NCBI GenBank assembly: GCA_019749945.1
Contig: JAIEPF010000021.1
Coordinates: 1-64,000, forward strand
DNA from: Burkholderiales bacterium
GTDB lineage: Bacteria > Pseudomonadota > Gammaproteobacteria > Burkholderiales > SG8-41
Direction of reading: 5' to 3'
Length of the DNA: 64,000 bases
The stretch's first letter is position 1, and each line of letters opens with the position of its first letter. Made by a program: the position numbers and the translations under genes. Under the pieces are notes generated by a model, which saw nothing but the letters and a program-made list of their open reading frames with translations, did no database searches and was not told where the DNA came from. Below are positions 37,333-47,678 of the stretch, piece after piece.

Positions 37333-37761
37333 ATGAAGACCTATTCCGCAAAACCGAGCGACGTCAAACGCGACTGGTACGTGGTCGACGCCTCCGACAA
37401 AGTGCTGGGCCGGCTCGCCGCGGGAATCGCGCATCGCCTGCGCGGCAAACACAAGCCCGAGTTCACCCGCCACATCGACACCGGTGATTTTATCGTCGTC
37501 GTCAATGTCGACAAGCTGCGCGTGACCGGCAACAAGGCCAAGGACAAGCTCTACAACCGCCACAGCGGTTATCCCGGCGGCCTGTACACCACCAGCTTTG
37601 AGAAGATGCAGGAAAAATTTCCGGCGCGTGTGCTCGAAAAAGCGGTCAAGGGCATGTTGCCCAAAGGCCCGCTCGGTTACGCGATGCTGAAAAAGATGAA
37701 AGCCTATGTGGGTACCGATCACCCGCATGTCGCGCAACAGCCCAAGCCCCTCGAAATCTAG
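37333..37761 (+). CDS. rplM: 50S ribosomal protein L13
   Basis: A 142-residue ribosomal protein. [51 protein letters not shown] and [19 protein letters not shown] are classic L13 sequences. It is followed after 11 bases by rpsI, the universal pairing. Confidence 0.99.
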   Translation: MKTYSAKPSDVKRDWYVVDASDKVLGRLAAGIAHRLRGKHKPEFTRHIDTGDFIVVVNVDKLRVTGNKAKDKLYNRHSGYPGGLYTTSFEKMQEKFPARVLEKAVKGMLPKGPLGYAMLKKMKAYVGTDHPHVAQQPKPLEI

Positions 37762-37772
37762 GATCACAGACC

Positions 37773-38165
37773 ATGGCAGTTCAAAAGAACTACGGTACCG
37801 GCCGGCGCAAAAGTGCGGTGGCCCGTGTTTACCTGCAGCCCGGCAAGGGCAGCATCGTCGTCAACGGCAAACCGGTCGATGAATTCTTCTCGCGTGAAAC
37901 CGGCCGCATGGTCGTGCGCCAGCCTCTCGTGCTGATCGAAAAGCTGGATACCTTTGACATCAAGGTCAACGTGACCGGTGGCGGTGAATCCGGCCAGGCC
38001 GGCGCCGTGCGCCATGGCATCACCCGCGCGCTGATCGATTACGATGCCGCATTGAAACCCGTGCTGCGCAAGGCCGGCCTCGTCACGCGCGATGCGCGTG
38101 AAGTCGAGCGTAAAAAAGTCGGTTTGCGCAAAGCGCGGCGGCGCAAGCAGTTCTCCAAGCGTTAA
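37773..38165 (+). CDS. rpsI: 30S ribosomal protein S9
   Basis: A 130-residue ribosomal protein. [20 protein letters not shown] and the C-terminal [17 protein letters not shown], whose last Arg reaches the P-site tRNA, are diagnostic. A terminator follows at 38190. Confidence 0.99.
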   Translation: MAVQKNYGTGRRKSAVARVYLQPGKGSIVVNGKPVDEFFSRETGRMVVRQPLVLIEKLDTFDIKVNVTGGGESGQAGAVRHGITRALIDYDAALKPVLRKAGLVTRDAREVERKKVGLRKARRRKQFSKR

Positions 38166-38189
38166 GTTTTTTGGCAGAACAGTGTTCGG

Positions 38190-38215
38190 ACAAAGCCGCC
38201 CAAGGGCGGCTTTGT
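38190..38215 (+). terminator. Terminator after rpsI
   Basis: An 11-bp stem (ACAAAGCCGCC pairing with GGCGGCTTTGT) and 4-base loop, 24 bases after the rpsI stop. The T-tract is only TTTGT within the stem itself, so strength is uncertain. Confidence 0.7.
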
Positions 38216-38277
38216 CGTCTCTGGCGTAAATGTCGTCATCAGCCGACAAGTCGGCGGGCAGGGAAGGCAGGCAGGAC

Positions 38278-39327
38278 ATGACTCAGAAGACCATCAAGGC
38301 GGGAATTGTCGGCGGCACCGGTTATACCGGGGTCGAGCTGCTGCGGCTGCTGGCCCAGCATCCGCATTGCGAGTTGCACGCGATTACGTCGCGCAAGGAA
38401 GCGGGCATGCCGGTGGCGGAGATGTTTCCGAATCTGCGCGGCCGGGTCAGCCTGCGCTTCAGCGAACCTGCAGCCTCGGGTCTCGACCAATGCGACGTGG
38501 TGTTTTTTGCGACGCCCAATGGTGTCGCGATGCAGGAAGCGCGCGCGCTGGTCGATGCCGGGGTGAAGGTCATCGACCTCGCCGCGGATTTCCGCATCCG
38601 CGATGTCGCGGTCTGGGAACAGTATTACAAGATGAAACACGCCTGCCCGGAGCTGGTGGCCGAGGCGGTGTATGCCCTGCCCGAAATCAACCGCGCCGAG
38701 ATCAAAAAAGCGCGCGTGATCGCCAATCCCGGTTGTTATCCGACGGCGGTGCAGCTGGGTTTCCTGCCCTTGATCGAAGCCGGTTGTGTCGATGCCGGAC
38801 ACCTGATCGCGGACGCCAAGTCCGGTGTGTCCGGCGCCGGGCGCAAGGCCGAGACGCATATCCTGCATGCCGAAGCTGCCGACAATTTCAAGGCCTATGG
38901 CGTGGGTGGGCATCGCCACCAGCCGGAAATCGCGCAGGGACTGTCGCGTGTTGCCGGAAAACCCGTCGGCCTGGTGTTTGTACCGCACCTGACGCCGATG
39001 ATCCGCGGCATTCATGCCACGCTGTATGCACGTTTGACCAAGCCGATGATCGCCGCCGATTTGCAGGCGCTGTTTGAAAAGCGTTATGCCGGCGAAGCGT
39101 TTGTCGATGTCATGCCCGCGGGCAGCCATCCCGAAACGCGTTCGGTGCGTGGTGCCAACCAGTGCCGCATTGCCGTGCACCTGCCGCAGGGCGGGGATAC
39201 CGTGGTCGTGTTGTCGGTGATCGACAACCTGGTCAAGGGCGCGGCCGGTCAGGCCGTGCAGAACATGAACATCCTGTTCGGGCTGGCCGAGGATACCGGC
39301 CTGACCCAGGTGGCCTTGCTGCCCTGA
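38278..39327 (+). CDS. argC: N-acetyl-gamma-glutamyl-phosphate reductase
   Basis: A 349-residue NADP enzyme of arginine synthesis. The Rossmann motif is [18 protein letters not shown] and the catalytic Cys lies in [30 protein letters not shown] and [11 protein letters not shown] are further family blocks. The start at 38278 (MTQKTIKAG) is set by homology; a longer frame starts at 38230. Confidence 0.97.
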   Translation: MTQKTIKAGIVGGTGYTGVELLRLLAQHPHCELHAITSRKEAGMPVAEMFPNLRGRVSLRFSEPAASGLDQCDVVFFATPNGVAMQEARALVDAGVKVIDLAADFRIRDVAVWEQYYKMKHACPELVAEAVYALPEINRAEIKKARVIANPGCYPTAVQLGFLPLIEAGCVDAGHLIADAKSGVSGAGRKAETHILHAEAADNFKAYGVGGHRHQPEIAQGLSRVAGKPVGLVFVPHLTPMIRGIHATLYARLTKPMIAADLQALFEKRYAGEAFVDVMPAGSHPETRSVRGANQCRIAVHLPQGGDTVVVLSVIDNLVKGAAGQAVQNMNILFGLAEDTGLTQVALLP

Positions 39328-39331
39328 ACCG

Positions 39332-40081
39332 ATGAGGCGCACGCTCAAAAACCTCGTGCGCCGTTTCGGCATTGACGCGCCGCGCCTCGCGGTGCGTCCG
39401 CATATGCCCTGGTACTGGCGCTGGTGCGGCGTGGTTGCAGGTGGCGTGCTGGTCGCCGGCGTGGCCTGGTTTACCTACGACTTTGGTCTGGAATATGCCG
39501 GATTCCGTCAGGGCGAGGCGACGCGCCTGCGTGCGCAGCTCGACGAAATCGTGCGCCAGCAGCAGATTGAGCTCGCCGAGCTCAATGCCAAAACCGCGGC
39601 CGCCGAACGCCAGTTGCAGATCGAACGCGCGACTTACGGTGATCTGGCGCGGCAGGTCAAATCGCTGGCCCAGGAAAACGCCACGCTGAAGGAAGACCTC
39701 GCGTTTTTCCAGTCGCTGACCGCCGCCACCGGCAAGGAGGGCGCCGTCAGCGTCAATCGTTTCCGGCTGATGCCGGAGACCGTGCCCGGTGAATACCGCT
39801 ACCAGCTGCTGCTGGTGCAGACGGGGGAGCGGGCCAAGGAATTCAACGGCCGTTTGCAGTTCGTATTGAATCTGCAGCAGGATGGCCGTAAAGTAGTCCT
39901 GATGCTGCCGCAGGATCCGAAGGCGGCGTCCAGGGAATATCAGGTCAGTTTCAAGCTGTTCCAGCGCGTCGAGGGCATGTTCCGGATCGCGCCCAACGCG
40001 GTGGTCAAGGGTCTGCAGGTGCGCGTGTTCGAAGGCAATTCCGAGGCGCCGAAACTGACCCACAATGTCACGATTTCATAG
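39332..40081 (+). CDS. Membrane-anchored coiled-coil protein of unknown function (DUF6776-like)
   Basis: A 249-residue protein with one membrane helix (WCGVVAGGVLVAGVAWFTYD, about 31-50). A coiled coil follows (about 60-125, Gln/Glu/Leu-rich with QQQIELAELNAKTAAAERQL), then a periplasmic beta-rich domain (YRYQLLLVQTGERAKEFNGR, FVLNLQQDGRKVVLML). It ends 13 bases before the bactofilin gene. That pairing suggests a cell-envelope or scaffold role. Confidence 0.75.
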   Translation: MRRTLKNLVRRFGIDAPRLAVRPHMPWYWRWCGVVAGGVLVAGVAWFTYDFGLEYAGFRQGEATRLRAQLDEIVRQQQIELAELNAKTAAAERQLQIERATYGDLARQVKSLAQENATLKEDLAFFQSLTAATGKEGAVSVNRFRLMPETVPGEYRYQLLLVQTGERAKEFNGRLQFVLNLQQDGRKVVLMLPQDPKAASREYQVSFKLFQRVEGMFRIAPNAVVKGLQVRVFEGNSEAPKLTHNVTIS

Positions 40082-40094
40082 CGGGAGACACATC

Positions 40095-40502
40095 ATGTTC
40101 GGCAATAAACCCAGCAAGCCACAGAACCGCATCGACTGCCTGATCGGCGCGGGCACCGTGATCAAGGGCGATCTGACCTTCGATGGCGGGCTGCGCGTCG
40201 ATGGCCTGGTGCATGGCAACGTGGTTTCCGTTGAAGGCAAACCGGGCACGCTGGTGCTGTCGGAGGCCGCCCGCATCGAAGGCGAAATCCGCGTCTCCCA
40301 CGTGGTTATCAACGGCACGGTGGTCGGGCCGGTGCATGCCGCCGATTACGTCGAACTGCAGAGCAAAGCGAATGTCACAGGGGATGTGTATTACCGGACC
40401 CTGGAAATGCAGCTGGGCGCGGTCGTTCAGGGCCGGCTGGTCTACCAAGATGACGTCAAAGCCGACAAGGTCGTCAAATTCAAGCCCGCGGCGGTGGATT
40501 AA
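40095..40502 (+). CDS. Bactofilin
   Basis: A 135-residue bactofilin. The central right-handed beta-helix (DUF583) is visible as repeated short strands: GTVIKGDLTFDGGLRVDGLV, GEIRVSHVVINGTVVGPVHA, ANVTGDVYYRTLEMQLGAVV. Bactofilins polymerise without nucleotides into envelope-associated filaments. The short disordered ends fit. The preceding coiled-coil membrane protein may be its anchor. Confidence 0.93.
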   Translation: MFGNKPSKPQNRIDCLIGAGTVIKGDLTFDGGLRVDGLVHGNVVSVEGKPGTLVLSEAARIEGEIRVSHVVINGTVVGPVHAADYVELQSKANVTGDVYYRTLEMQLGAVVQGRLVYQDDVKADKVVKFKPAAVD

Positions 40503-40568
40503 GCGCCGGCAGGAACGGGGGGATATAATGGTTCCCTGCGTAGTGCAGTACTGAATCAGGAGCAAGCC

Positions 40569-40922
40569 ATGAATGCAGTTGTGGAAATGATGCCGGATCC
40601 GCTGGTGTTCACCGAGAACGCCGCGGCCAAAGTGCGGCAGTTGATCGAAGAAGAAGGCAATCCCGGACTCAAGCTGCGGGTGTTTGTCACCGGCGGCGGC
40701 TGCTCCGGATTCCAGTACGGATTCACCTTCGACGAAGCGGTGAACGAAGACGACACCTCGCTGCAAAAAGGCGGCGTCACGCTGCTGGTTGATCCGATGA
40801 GCCTGCAGTATCTGACTGGCGCTGAAATCGACTATCAGGAAAACGTCGAGGGCGCGCAGTTCGTGATCAAGAATCCGAACGCCAGCTCCACCTGCGGTTG
40901 CGGTTCGTCGTTTTCCGCCTGA
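40569..40922 (+). CDS. erpA: Iron-sulfur cluster insertion protein ErpA
   Basis: A 117-residue A-type carrier. The three cluster Cys are in [14 protein letters not shown] and [11 protein letters not shown], as in ErpA/Isc[21 protein letters not shown] is the ErpA-like N-terminus. A TATAAT (40524-40529) lies 40 bases before the start. It matures Fe-S enzymes such as those of isoprenoid synthesis. Confidence 0.96.
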   Translation: MNAVVEMMPDPLVFTENAAAKVRQLIEEEGNPGLKLRVFVTGGGCSGFQYGFTFDEAVNEDDTSLQKGGVTLLVDPMSLQYLTGAEIDYQENVEGAQFVIKNPNASSTCGCGSSFSA

Positions 40923-40944
40923 GCTGAAACTTCAGCAGCAAATC

Positions 40945-40975
40945 AAACGGGGGCTTCGGCCCCCGTTTTGTTTTT
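40945..40975 (+). terminator. Terminator between erpA and anmK
   Basis: A 10-bp stem (AAACGGGGGC pairing with GCCCCCGTTT) closed by a TTCG tetraloop and followed by TGTTTTT. It has A-rich sequence on the other side, so it may also stop convergent anmK transcription. Confidence 0.9.
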
Positions 40976-40989
40976 CAGGGGCCAATTGA

Positions 40990-42078
40990 TCAGGCCGGAT
41001 AGATTGCACCCAGTACACGCAGGCCGCGTGCACCCGTGACCTGCGGCAGGTTGCCGGGTTCGCCGGCCAGCGTACGTTGCGCCAGCCATGCAAATGCGGC
41101 CGCTTCCACTGACTCGGCGGCGATGCCCAGTTCGTCGGTGACGGCCACACGCCGGTCCGGCAGCAGTGCTGCGAGGCGCTTGCGCAGCGCATCGTTGCGC
41201 GCGCCGCCGCCGCACAGATAAACCTCACGGGCATCGGCGCAGTACACATTCAGCGCGCGGGTGATGGCTGTTGCCGTCAGTTCGCACAGTGTGGTCTGTA
41301 CATCCACCGGACGTTCGTCGCCGGCCAGCACCGCTTCAAGATTTTTCAGGTTGAACAGGTCGCGTCCGGTGCTTTTCGGCGGTGGCCGGTCGAAAAATTC
41401 ATGCGCCAGCAGGCGGTCGAGCAACTCCGGTATTGCCGTGCCTTGCGCCGCCCAGGCACCGCCGGCGTCGTAGGCGACACCCTGGTGCTTCATGATCCAG
41501 CCGTCCATCAGCATATTGCCGGGGCCGCAGTCGAAGCCGGTGACGTCACCCTGTGCCGGAAGGCTGGTGATATTGGCGATGCCGCCGATATTGATCACCG
41601 CCCGCGACTGCTGTGGGTGGCCGAAGACGGCACGGTGGAAGGCCGGCACCAGCGGCGCGCCTTCGCCGCCGGCGGCGACGTCACGGCTGCGGAAATCGCA
41701 GACCACGCGGATGCCGGCCAGTTCGGCGAGCAGTGCGCCGTTGACCAGCTGCAGGGTGTAGCCGGATTCCGGGTGGTGGCGCACGGTCTGGCCATGGCAG
41801 CCGATGGCGGTGACCTCGCCGGCAGTCAGCTGTGACTGTGTCAGCAGGGTGTGCACCACCGTGGCATAACCCAGCGCCAGCGCGTTTGCCGCCAGCGCAG
41901 CGCGATGCAGTTCATCGTTGCCTGGTTCGTTCAGCGCCAGCAGCGTGGCGCGCAGCTGCGGCGAAAACGGCTGGTGGGCGTGGTGCAGCAGTCTCGGGGT
42001 GGTGCCGAGATCGGCCAGCACGGCGTCGATGCCGTCCATGCTGGTGCCGGACATCAACCCGATATACAGACCGGGCAT
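40990..42078 (-). CDS. anmK: Anhydro-N-acetylmuramic acid kinase
   Basis: A 362-residue sugar kinase of cell-wall recycling. LYIGLMSGTSMDGIDAVLAD, GCHGQTVRHHPE, NIGGIANIT, TGFDCGPGNMLMDGW and YLCGGGARNDALRKRLAALL are all AnmK signatures. It converts anhydroMurNAc to MurNAc-6-phosphate. Its companion upstream is a peptidoglycan peptidase, and MltA at 27394 makes the anhydro ends. Confidence 0.96.
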   Translation of the reverse strand: MPGLYIGLMSGTSMDGIDAVLADLGTTPRLLHHAHQPFSPQLRATLLALNEPGNDELHRAALAANALALGYATVVHTLLTQSQLTAGEVTAIGCHGQTVRHHPESGYTLQLVNGALLAELAGIRVVCDFRSRDVAAGGEGAPLVPAFHRAVFGHPQQSRAVINIGGIANITSLPAQGDVTGFDCGPGNMLMDGWIMKHQGVAYDAGGAWAAQGTAIPELLDRLLAHEFFDRPPPKSTGRDLFNLKNLEAVLAGDERPVDVQTTLCELTATAITRALNVYCADAREVYLCGGGARNDALRKRLAALLPDRRVAVTDELGIAAESVEAAAFAWLAQRTLAGEPGNLPQVTGARGLRVLGAIYPA

Positions 42079-42089
42079 CGCGCGCTTGC

Positions 42090-43400
42090 TTAACGGGCCT
42101 GGATTTGCCGCAGCAACGCGAGGCGCTCGCTCATCGGACGCGTGGCTTCATCAAACGCGGCGCGGTACTGCGGTGCCAGCGGCGGCGCCGGCGGCATGGC
42201 GACGCGCAAGGGATCCTGGTGGGTGTTGTTGATGCGGAATTCGTAATGCAGGTGGGGGCCGGTGGCGAGTCCGGTGCTGCCGACATAACCGATGATGTCG
42301 CCCTGGTTCACGCGTTTGCCGCGCTGTATGCCCGGTGCAAAACCCGACAAATGGCCGTACCAGGTGGTGAATTTCGACTGGTGCCGCAATACCACCAGAT
42401 TGCCGTAACCACCCTGGCGCCCGGCGAATTCGACGATGCCGCTGCTGGTGGCCTTGACCCGTGTGCCGGTGGGTGCCGCGTAATCGACGCCGGTGTGCGC
42501 GCGCCAGGTTTTCAGCACCGGATGGAAACGCGCCCGCGTGAAGCCCGAACTGATGCGCGAGAATTCCAGCGGCGAGCGCAGGAAGGCCTTGCGGATGTTT
42601 TTGCCGTCCAGTGTGTAATAACCGCCTTCGCCACCGGGGTTCTGGAACCATACCGCATGGAAGGTTTTGCCCTGATTGGTGAATTCAGCAGCCAGCAGGC
42701 GGTTCGTTTTCACCGGTTCGCCCTGGTGGTACTGCACTTCGTAAATGGCGGAGAACCGGTCGCCGCGGCGCAGGTCACGATGGAAATCGATATCAGTGGA
42801 GAAAATGTCGGCAATCTGCACGGCGACCGCGTCGGAGATGCCGGCGGCGTCGGTGGCGGCAAACAGTGAGGAGGCGATTTCGCCGGAACGCATGTGCACC
42901 TGGGTTTCGACCTCGGCGGGGCCTTCCCAGACCTGCAGCGCGTCGCTGCCGTTCTGGTCGATTTTGAGCAATTGCGTGCCGTTCAGGTAACGCAGCGCCA
43001 GCAGCCGGCCGTCGGCAGTGGTCCGGGCGCGCACCGTGCGGCCCGGGATCAGCCGGTACAGCGAGCGGGCCTCGCGCGTGTGCTGCAGCAGCAAGGCCGC
43101 GCCGGCCTCGTCGATTTGCAGGCGCTGCAATATGGAGGCGATGGTGTCGCCGCGCTCAATGCGCGTTTCGTGCCAGTAGGTTTCGCCGGACGTGTCGGCC
43201 AGGGGCAGCGCCGGCAGGGCCAGTTCCTCGACCACGTTCTCGCGTGCCACGGTGTCGGTCACCGTGTCGGGGGCGATGCCGAAAGCGGCCATTACGCCGA
43301 CAAACGGCAACACCAGCGCGAGCAGCACGCGCCGTGCCGCGCCGCCCTGAAGCCAGCCTGAAAGTTTTTGCGCTAGAATCGCGAATCGCGCCGACAACAT
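42090..43400 (-). CDS. M23-family peptidoglycan endopeptidase
   Basis: A 436-residue MepM-like protein. An N-terminal membrane anchor (VLLALVLPFVGVMAAFGIAP), a LysM-like/OapA segment (IERGDTIASILQRLQIDEAG) and a C-terminal LytM domain (about 295-410) follow one another. Zinc ligands appear in RAHTGVDYAAPTGTRVKA and GPHLHYEFRIN. It would cleave peptidoglycan cross-links. It lies 11 bases before anmK on the same strand. Confidence 0.92.
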   Translation of the reverse strand: MLSARFAILAQKLSGWLQGGAARRVLLALVLPFVGVMAAFGIAPDTVTDTVARENVVEELALPALPLADTSGETYWHETRIERGDTIASILQRLQIDEAGAALLLQHTREARSLYRLIPGRTVRARTTADGRLLALRYLNGTQLLKIDQNGSDALQVWEGPAEVETQVHMRSGEIASSLFAATDAAGISDAVAVQIADIFSTDIDFHRDLRRGDRFSAIYEVQYHQGEPVKTNRLLAAEFTNQGKTFHAVWFQNPGGEGGYYTLDGKNIRKAFLRSPLEFSRISSGFTRARFHPVLKTWRAHTGVDYAAPTGTRVKATSSGIVEFAGRQGGYGNLVVLRHQSKFTTWYGHLSGFAPGIQRGKRVNQGDIIGYVGSTGLATGPHLHYEFRINNTHQDPLRVAMPPAPPLAPQYRAAFDEATRPMSERLALLRQIQAR

Positions 43401-43522
43401 GCGCTTGCCTTATGATTTAAAACGGGATTTACAGCGAATTTACAAGCAATTTTCAGCCCGAAGCTTAGCAGAGTACCGGGGGCGGGAAAACCCGTTTTTT
43501 GCACTGTGAAATACCACACGCC

Positions 43523-44722
43523 ATGACCAGCATCGATCACCAGATCGAGATCATCCGCCGCGGCTGCGACGAACTGCTGCGCGAGCCCGAATTGCGCGAA
43601 AAACTCGCCAGTGGCCGGCCCTTGCGCATCAAGGCCGGTTTTGACCCGACGGCGCCGGATCTGCACCTGGGCCATACTGTGCTGATCAACAAGCTGCGCC
43701 AGTTCCAGGAACTCGGCCACCATGTCTTGTTCCTGATCGGTGACTTCACCGGCATGATCGGTGATCCGACCGGCAAAAATGCGACACGCCCGCCGCTGAC
43801 GCGCGAGGAAGTCGCGCGCAACGCGGAGACTTACACAGAGCAGGTGTTCCGCATCCTCGACCGCGAACGCACCGAGGTGGTGTTCAACTCGACCTGGATG
43901 GACCGCATGAGCGCGGTCGACATGATCCGGCTCGCGGCTTCGCATACCGTCGCGCGCATGCTGGAGCGCGATGATTTTTCCAAGCGTTATCGCGGCAACC
44001 AGCCGATTGCCATCCACGAATTCCTTTATCCGCTGGTGCAGGGCTATGATTCGGTGGCGCTGAAGGCCGATGTCGAACTCGGCGGCACCGACCAGAAATT
44101 CAACCTGCTGATGGGGCGCGAGCTGCAGAAAAACCATGGCCAGGCGCCGCAGTGCATCCTGACCATGCCGCTGCTCGAGGGTCTCGACGGCGTCAACAAG
44201 ATGTCGAAATCACTGGGCAATTATGTCGGCATCCAGGAAGCGCCCAACGAGATTTTCGGCAAGCTGATGTCGGTGTCGGACGAACTGATGTGGCGTTACC
44301 TCGAATTGCTGTCCTTCGAGCCGCTGCAGACCATCCGGCAGTGGCGCAGCGAGGTTTCCGCCGGACGCAACCCGCGCGACATCAAGGTGGCGCTGGCACA
44401 GGAAATCGTCGGCCGTTTCCACGGCGCGGATGCGGCACGCACTGCGCTGGCCGATTTCGAGGCGCGTTTCAGGCAGCATGAAATTCCCGAAGACATCGCA
44501 GAAGTAAAACTTGCCGGTGAGGCCGGCGGTCTGGCGATTGCAGCGGTGTTGAAAATGGCGGGGCTGACGCCCAGCACCTCGGATGCGCTGCGCATGCTGG
44601 CACAGGGCGGGGTCAAAATGGACGGTGAAAAAATCAGCGACAAGTCGCTCAAACTCGCGCGCGGTGCGTGCGTGGTGCTGCAGGTCGGCAAGCGCAAATT
44701 CGCGCGCGTCACCGTTGACTAA
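43523..44722 (+). CDS. tyrS: Tyrosyl-tRNA synthetase
   Basis: A 399-residue class I synthetase. The HIGH motif reads HLGHT ([15 protein letters not shown]) and the KMSKS motif is exact ([14 protein letters not shown]). A C-terminal S4 RNA-binding domain follows ([20 protein letters not shown]). The length fits the TyrZ/long-form branch. The start at 43523 (MTSIDHQIE) is preferred over one eight codons upstream. Confidence 0.97.
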   Translation: MTSIDHQIEIIRRGCDELLREPELREKLASGRPLRIKAGFDPTAPDLHLGHTVLINKLRQFQELGHHVLFLIGDFTGMIGDPTGKNATRPPLTREEVARNAETYTEQVFRILDRERTEVVFNSTWMDRMSAVDMIRLAASHTVARMLERDDFSKRYRGNQPIAIHEFLYPLVQGYDSVALKADVELGGTDQKFNLLMGRELQKNHGQAPQCILTMPLLEGLDGVNKMSKSLGNYVGIQEAPNEIFGKLMSVSDELMWRYLELLSFEPLQTIRQWRSEVSAGRNPRDIKVALAQEIVGRFHGADAARTALADFEARFRQHEIPEDIAEVKLAGEAGGLAIAAVLKMAGLTPSTSDALRMLAQGGVKMDGEKISDKSLKLARGACVVLQVGKRKFARVTVD

Positions 44723-44756
44723 AAATTCAATAAAATCAATATGTTACAATGATTTT
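44721..44756 (+). repeat. A/T-rich dispersed element, copy 4 (IHF-like core 44734-44746)
   Basis: The plus strand reads AATTCAATAAAATCAATATG followed by TTACAATGATTTT. AATCAATATGTTA matches the IHF consensus WATCAANNNNTTR exactly. It sits between the convergent tyrS and flavoprotein genes and supplies the stop codons of both at its edges. Confidence 0.7.
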
Positions 44757-45868
44757 CCGACACGATAACGGCGCATGAACGCCATGTCGATGTAATTTTT
44801 CCAGCGCCATACCCATGCGCCGCCAAACACAAACGGTCCGTACGACGCCACCGCATGGCGGTCACCGGTGCTGATCAGTGCCAGCGCGCGGGCTTGCGGG
44901 TGATATTCGATCAGGAGGGCGCCGCGCAGCGCGCGCCGCAGATTTTCCGCCAGCGGCGGTCCCTGGCGCACCGCATACACACCTGATTTGGGCCGCGGCG
45001 CATGCTGCATCGAAGCCACGTCACCCGCGGCAAAAACTGCCGCGTGCGACAGCGACTGCAGGTGCCGGTCAACCGCGATGAAACCGTCTGCGTCGGTCTG
45101 CAGTCCGCTGACGCGCGGCCATGCCGGTGCCGCCGCGCCGGTCATCCAGATGATTTCGTCCGCAGCCAGGCGCTCGTTGCCGGGCAGCACCAGCGCACCC
45201 GGTTCCGCAGCCTGCACCCGGGTGTTGAGGCGCAGCGCGATGCCGCGTGTAGCCATGATCGCAGCAAAACGCCGTTGTACGCCGCGCGGATGAGCGGCAA
45301 GTATCACCGGCCCGTCGCCGATCACCGTGAACCGCGCCCGCCCGCCTTCGTTGCGGATGCGGTGCTGCATGGCCAGCGCAACCTCGATGCCCGCCGTGCC
45401 GGCGCCGACGATGGCGATCTGCATATCCGTTGCGGCTTTGCGCGCCGTCGCGAGCAATACGGCCCAGCGTTGCAGGAACTGCGCAACCGGTTTTATCGCG
45501 ATGCCATGGCGGTCTGCGCCGGGAATCGGCGCCAGCACCGGTACCGAGCCCGCATCGATCGACAGCACGTCGAAGAACTGCTCCGTGCCCGCGCCGCAGC
45601 GCGCGACGCGCTTTGCCAGATCGAGACTGCCGGCGGCGGCTTCGATGCGGTCTGCGCCGGCCTGCCGGCACAGCGCATCAAGATCGATATGGCAATCGCC
45701 GAAGCGGTAGTGCCCGGCAATGTAGCCGGGCAGCATGCCCGAATAGGCGGTGTGGCGATGCGGGCTGACCAGGGTGAGCGCAACACCCGGTTCGGGGTCG
45801 AGGCCGAAGCGCCGGATGACTTCGATGTGGCTGTGGCCGCCGCCGATCAGCAGCAGGCGCTTCTGCAT
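44744..45868 (-). CDS. FAD-dependent pyridine nucleotide-disulfide oxidoreductase (SelD-associated type)
   Basis: A 374-residue flavoprotein. The N-terminal FAD motif is KRLLLIGGGHSHIEVIRRFG, the second dinucleotide motif is QIAIVGAGTAGIEVALAMQH, and the FAD-binding end reads AAVFAAGDVASMQ. It resembles type II NADH dehydrogenases without a redox-active Cys pair. The GGGHSH variant is typical of the subfamily often encoded next to, or fused to, selenophosphate synthetase SelD. No selD is in this window. Confidence 0.85.
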   Translation of the reverse strand: MQKRLLLIGGGHSHIEVIRRFGLDPEPGVALTLVSPHRHTAYSGMLPGYIAGHYRFGDCHIDLDALCRQAGADRIEAAAGSLDLAKRVARCGAGTEQFFDVLSIDAGSVPVLAPIPGADRHGIAIKPVAQFLQRWAVLLATARKAATDMQIAIVGAGTAGIEVALAMQHRIRNEGGRARFTVIGDGPVILAAHPRGVQRRFAAIMATRGIALRLNTRVQAAEPGALVLPGNERLAADEIIWMTGAAAPAWPRVSGLQTDADGFIAVDRHLQSLSHAAVFAAGDVASMQHAPRPKSGVYAVRQGPPLAENLRRALRGALLIEYHPQARALALISTGDRHAVASYGPFVFGGAWVWRWKNYIDMAFMRRYRVGKSL

Positions 45869-45878
45869 CGCCGCCGGC

Positions 45879-46523
45879 TTATTGGGTTTTCCACACTTCC
45901 TTCAGGCGCGCGGCGCGGCCGCAGCCGGTCTTGTAATAGGTGTAACGGACCGGATTTTTCTTGTAATAGTCCTGGTGGTATTCCTCCGCCGCATAAAACT
46001 CCGCCGCCCTGGTGATCAGCGTCTTGATGTCGCCGCTGAACGGCTTGTCTTTCAGCAGTTTTGCCTTTGATGCCTCGGCCGCCTTGCGTTGATCGTCATT
46101 GTGATAAAAAATTTCACTGCGGTATTGCGAGCCGTGATCGCAGAACTGGCCGTTGGCCTGGGTCGGATCGATGTTGCGCCAGAAGGTGTCCAGCAATTGC
46201 GCGTAGCTCACTTTTGCCGGATCGTAGGCCACCTGCACCACTTCGTTGTGACCGGTATTGCCCGCTGAAACCTGCGGATAAGTCGGGTTTTTGGTGTGTC
46301 CGCCCATATAGCCGGAGGTGGTTGAAATGACGCCGGGCACCTTGTCAAAGGCTTCCTCGACGCACCAGAAACAGCCGCCGCCGAAGGTGGCAACCGCAGC
46401 GCTCGCCGCCGGTTTTGCCGGTGCTGCCGGCTGAGCGGTTTGCGCTTGTGCCAGCGCCGGCGCGAACAGCGCGGTGAGCAGCGCAAGACGCCAGAAAATA
46501 CCTTTGAAAATCATGCACATCAT
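45879..46523 (-). CDS. msrA: Exported peptide-methionine (S)-S-oxide reductase MsrA
   Basis: A 214-residue MsrA. A signal peptide (WRLALLTALFAPALAQAQ) and an Ala/Pro-rich linker precede the catalytic domain with FGGGCFWCVEEAFDKVPGV. YAAEEYHQDYYKKNP is the second signature. The first Cys of GCFWC is catalytic. Export to the periplasm would repair oxidised Met in envelope proteins. The start after GGGGGACACAA gives MMCMIFKG; a start three codons later is possible. Confidence 0.93.
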   Translation of the reverse strand: MMCMIFKGIFWRLALLTALFAPALAQAQTAQPAAPAKPAASAAVATFGGGCFWCVEEAFDKVPGVISTTSGYMGGHTKNPTYPQVSAGNTGHNEVVQVAYDPAKVSYAQLLDTFWRNIDPTQANGQFCDHGSQYRSEIFYHNDDQRKAAEASKAKLLKDKPFSGDIKTLITRAAEFYAAEEYHQDYYKKNPVRYTYYKTGCGRAARLKEVWKTQ

Positions 46524-46609
46524 TTGTGTCCCCCGGTTAAAACCAGTATATCGGATAATCTTTGTCTACAGACCCGGCGTGCCGGGCTTGGTTCATTAGT
46601 GGAGAAAAC

Positions 46610-47605
46610 ATGCGGCGCATTACACTCACGCAGTATCTGGTTGAACAACAGCGCGAAAAAGGCGTGGTTTCCGCGGAGTTGCGCCTGCTGATCGAAGTCG
46701 TTGCGCGCGCCTGCAAATCGATCGGCAACGCGGTCAGCAAGGGCGCGCTGACCGGCATCCTCGGCAATGCGGGCAGCGACAACGTGCAGGGCGAGGCGCA
46801 GAAAAAACTCGACGTGATATCCAACGAAGTGCTGCTCGAAGCCAACGAGTGGGGCGGCCACCTCGCCGCGATGGCCTCCGAGGAGATGGAGCACCCGCAC
46901 CAGATTCCCAACCGTTATCCGCGCGGCGAATTCCTGCTGCTGATGGATCCGCTCGACGGGTCGTCGAACATCGACGTCAATGTGTCGATCGGCACCATTT
47001 TTTCGGTGCTGCGCTGTCCCGAAGGCTGCGAAGCGAACGAACAGGCGTTCCTGCAACCGGGGGTGCGGCAGGTGGCCGCCGGGTTTGCGGTCTACGGTCC
47101 GTCGGCCATCCTGGTGCTGACGGTGGGCAACGGCGTCGCCGGCTTCACGCTGGATCGCGAGCTCGGCAGCTGGGTGCTGACCCAGCCGAAAATCGAAATT
47201 CCCGCCGATACCGCCGAATTCGCGATCAACATGTCGAACATGCGCAATTGGGGCGCACCGGTGAAGCGCTACATCGACGAATGCCTGGCCGGCAAGACAG
47301 GGCCCCTGGGCAAGGACTACAACATGCGCTGGGTGGCCTCGATGGTGGCCGACGTCTATCGCATCCTGTCGCGCGGCGGCATTTTCATGTATCCGCAGGA
47401 CGCCAAACACAAGGAAGGCCGGCTGCGGCTGATGTACGAAGCCAATCCGATGGCGTTTATTGTCGAGCAGGCGGGGGGAGCGGCCACCAACGGCTACGAG
47501 CGCATACTGGAGGTGCAGCCGACCCGGCTGCACCAGCGGATCGGCGTGATCCTCGGCTCGCGCAACGAAGTGGAGCGCGTGACCGGATACCACCGCAAGG
47601 CATAA
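46610..47605 (+). CDS. fbp: Fructose-1,6-bisphosphatase class I
   Basis: A 331-residue gluconeogenic phosphatase. The metal-binding signature is [20 protein letters not shown], and [20 protein letters not shown] together with [10 protein letters not shown] are further family blocks. A GGAGA ribosome site precedes ATG 46610. It lies between two msrA genes of different localisation. Confidence 0.97.
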   Translation: MRRITLTQYLVEQQREKGVVSAELRLLIEVVARACKSIGNAVSKGALTGILGNAGSDNVQGEAQKKLDVISNEVLLEANEWGGHLAAMASEEMEHPHQIPNRYPRGEFLLLMDPLDGSSNIDVNVSIGTIFSVLRCPEGCEANEQAFLQPGVRQVAAGFAVYGPSAILVLTVGNGVAGFTLDRELGSWVLTQPKIEIPADTAEFAINMSNMRNWGAPVKRYIDECLAGKTGPLGKDYNMRWVASMVADVYRILSRGGIFMYPQDAKHKEGRLRLMYEANPMAFIVEQAGGAATNGYERILEVQPTRLHQRIGVILGSRNEVERVTGYHRKA

Positions 47606-47678
47606 CCCGTCCGGCTGTCAGGAAGCGGCATTGCCAGCGACTGATTCGCGTCTGGACCAACACAAGGAGAAGACATCC

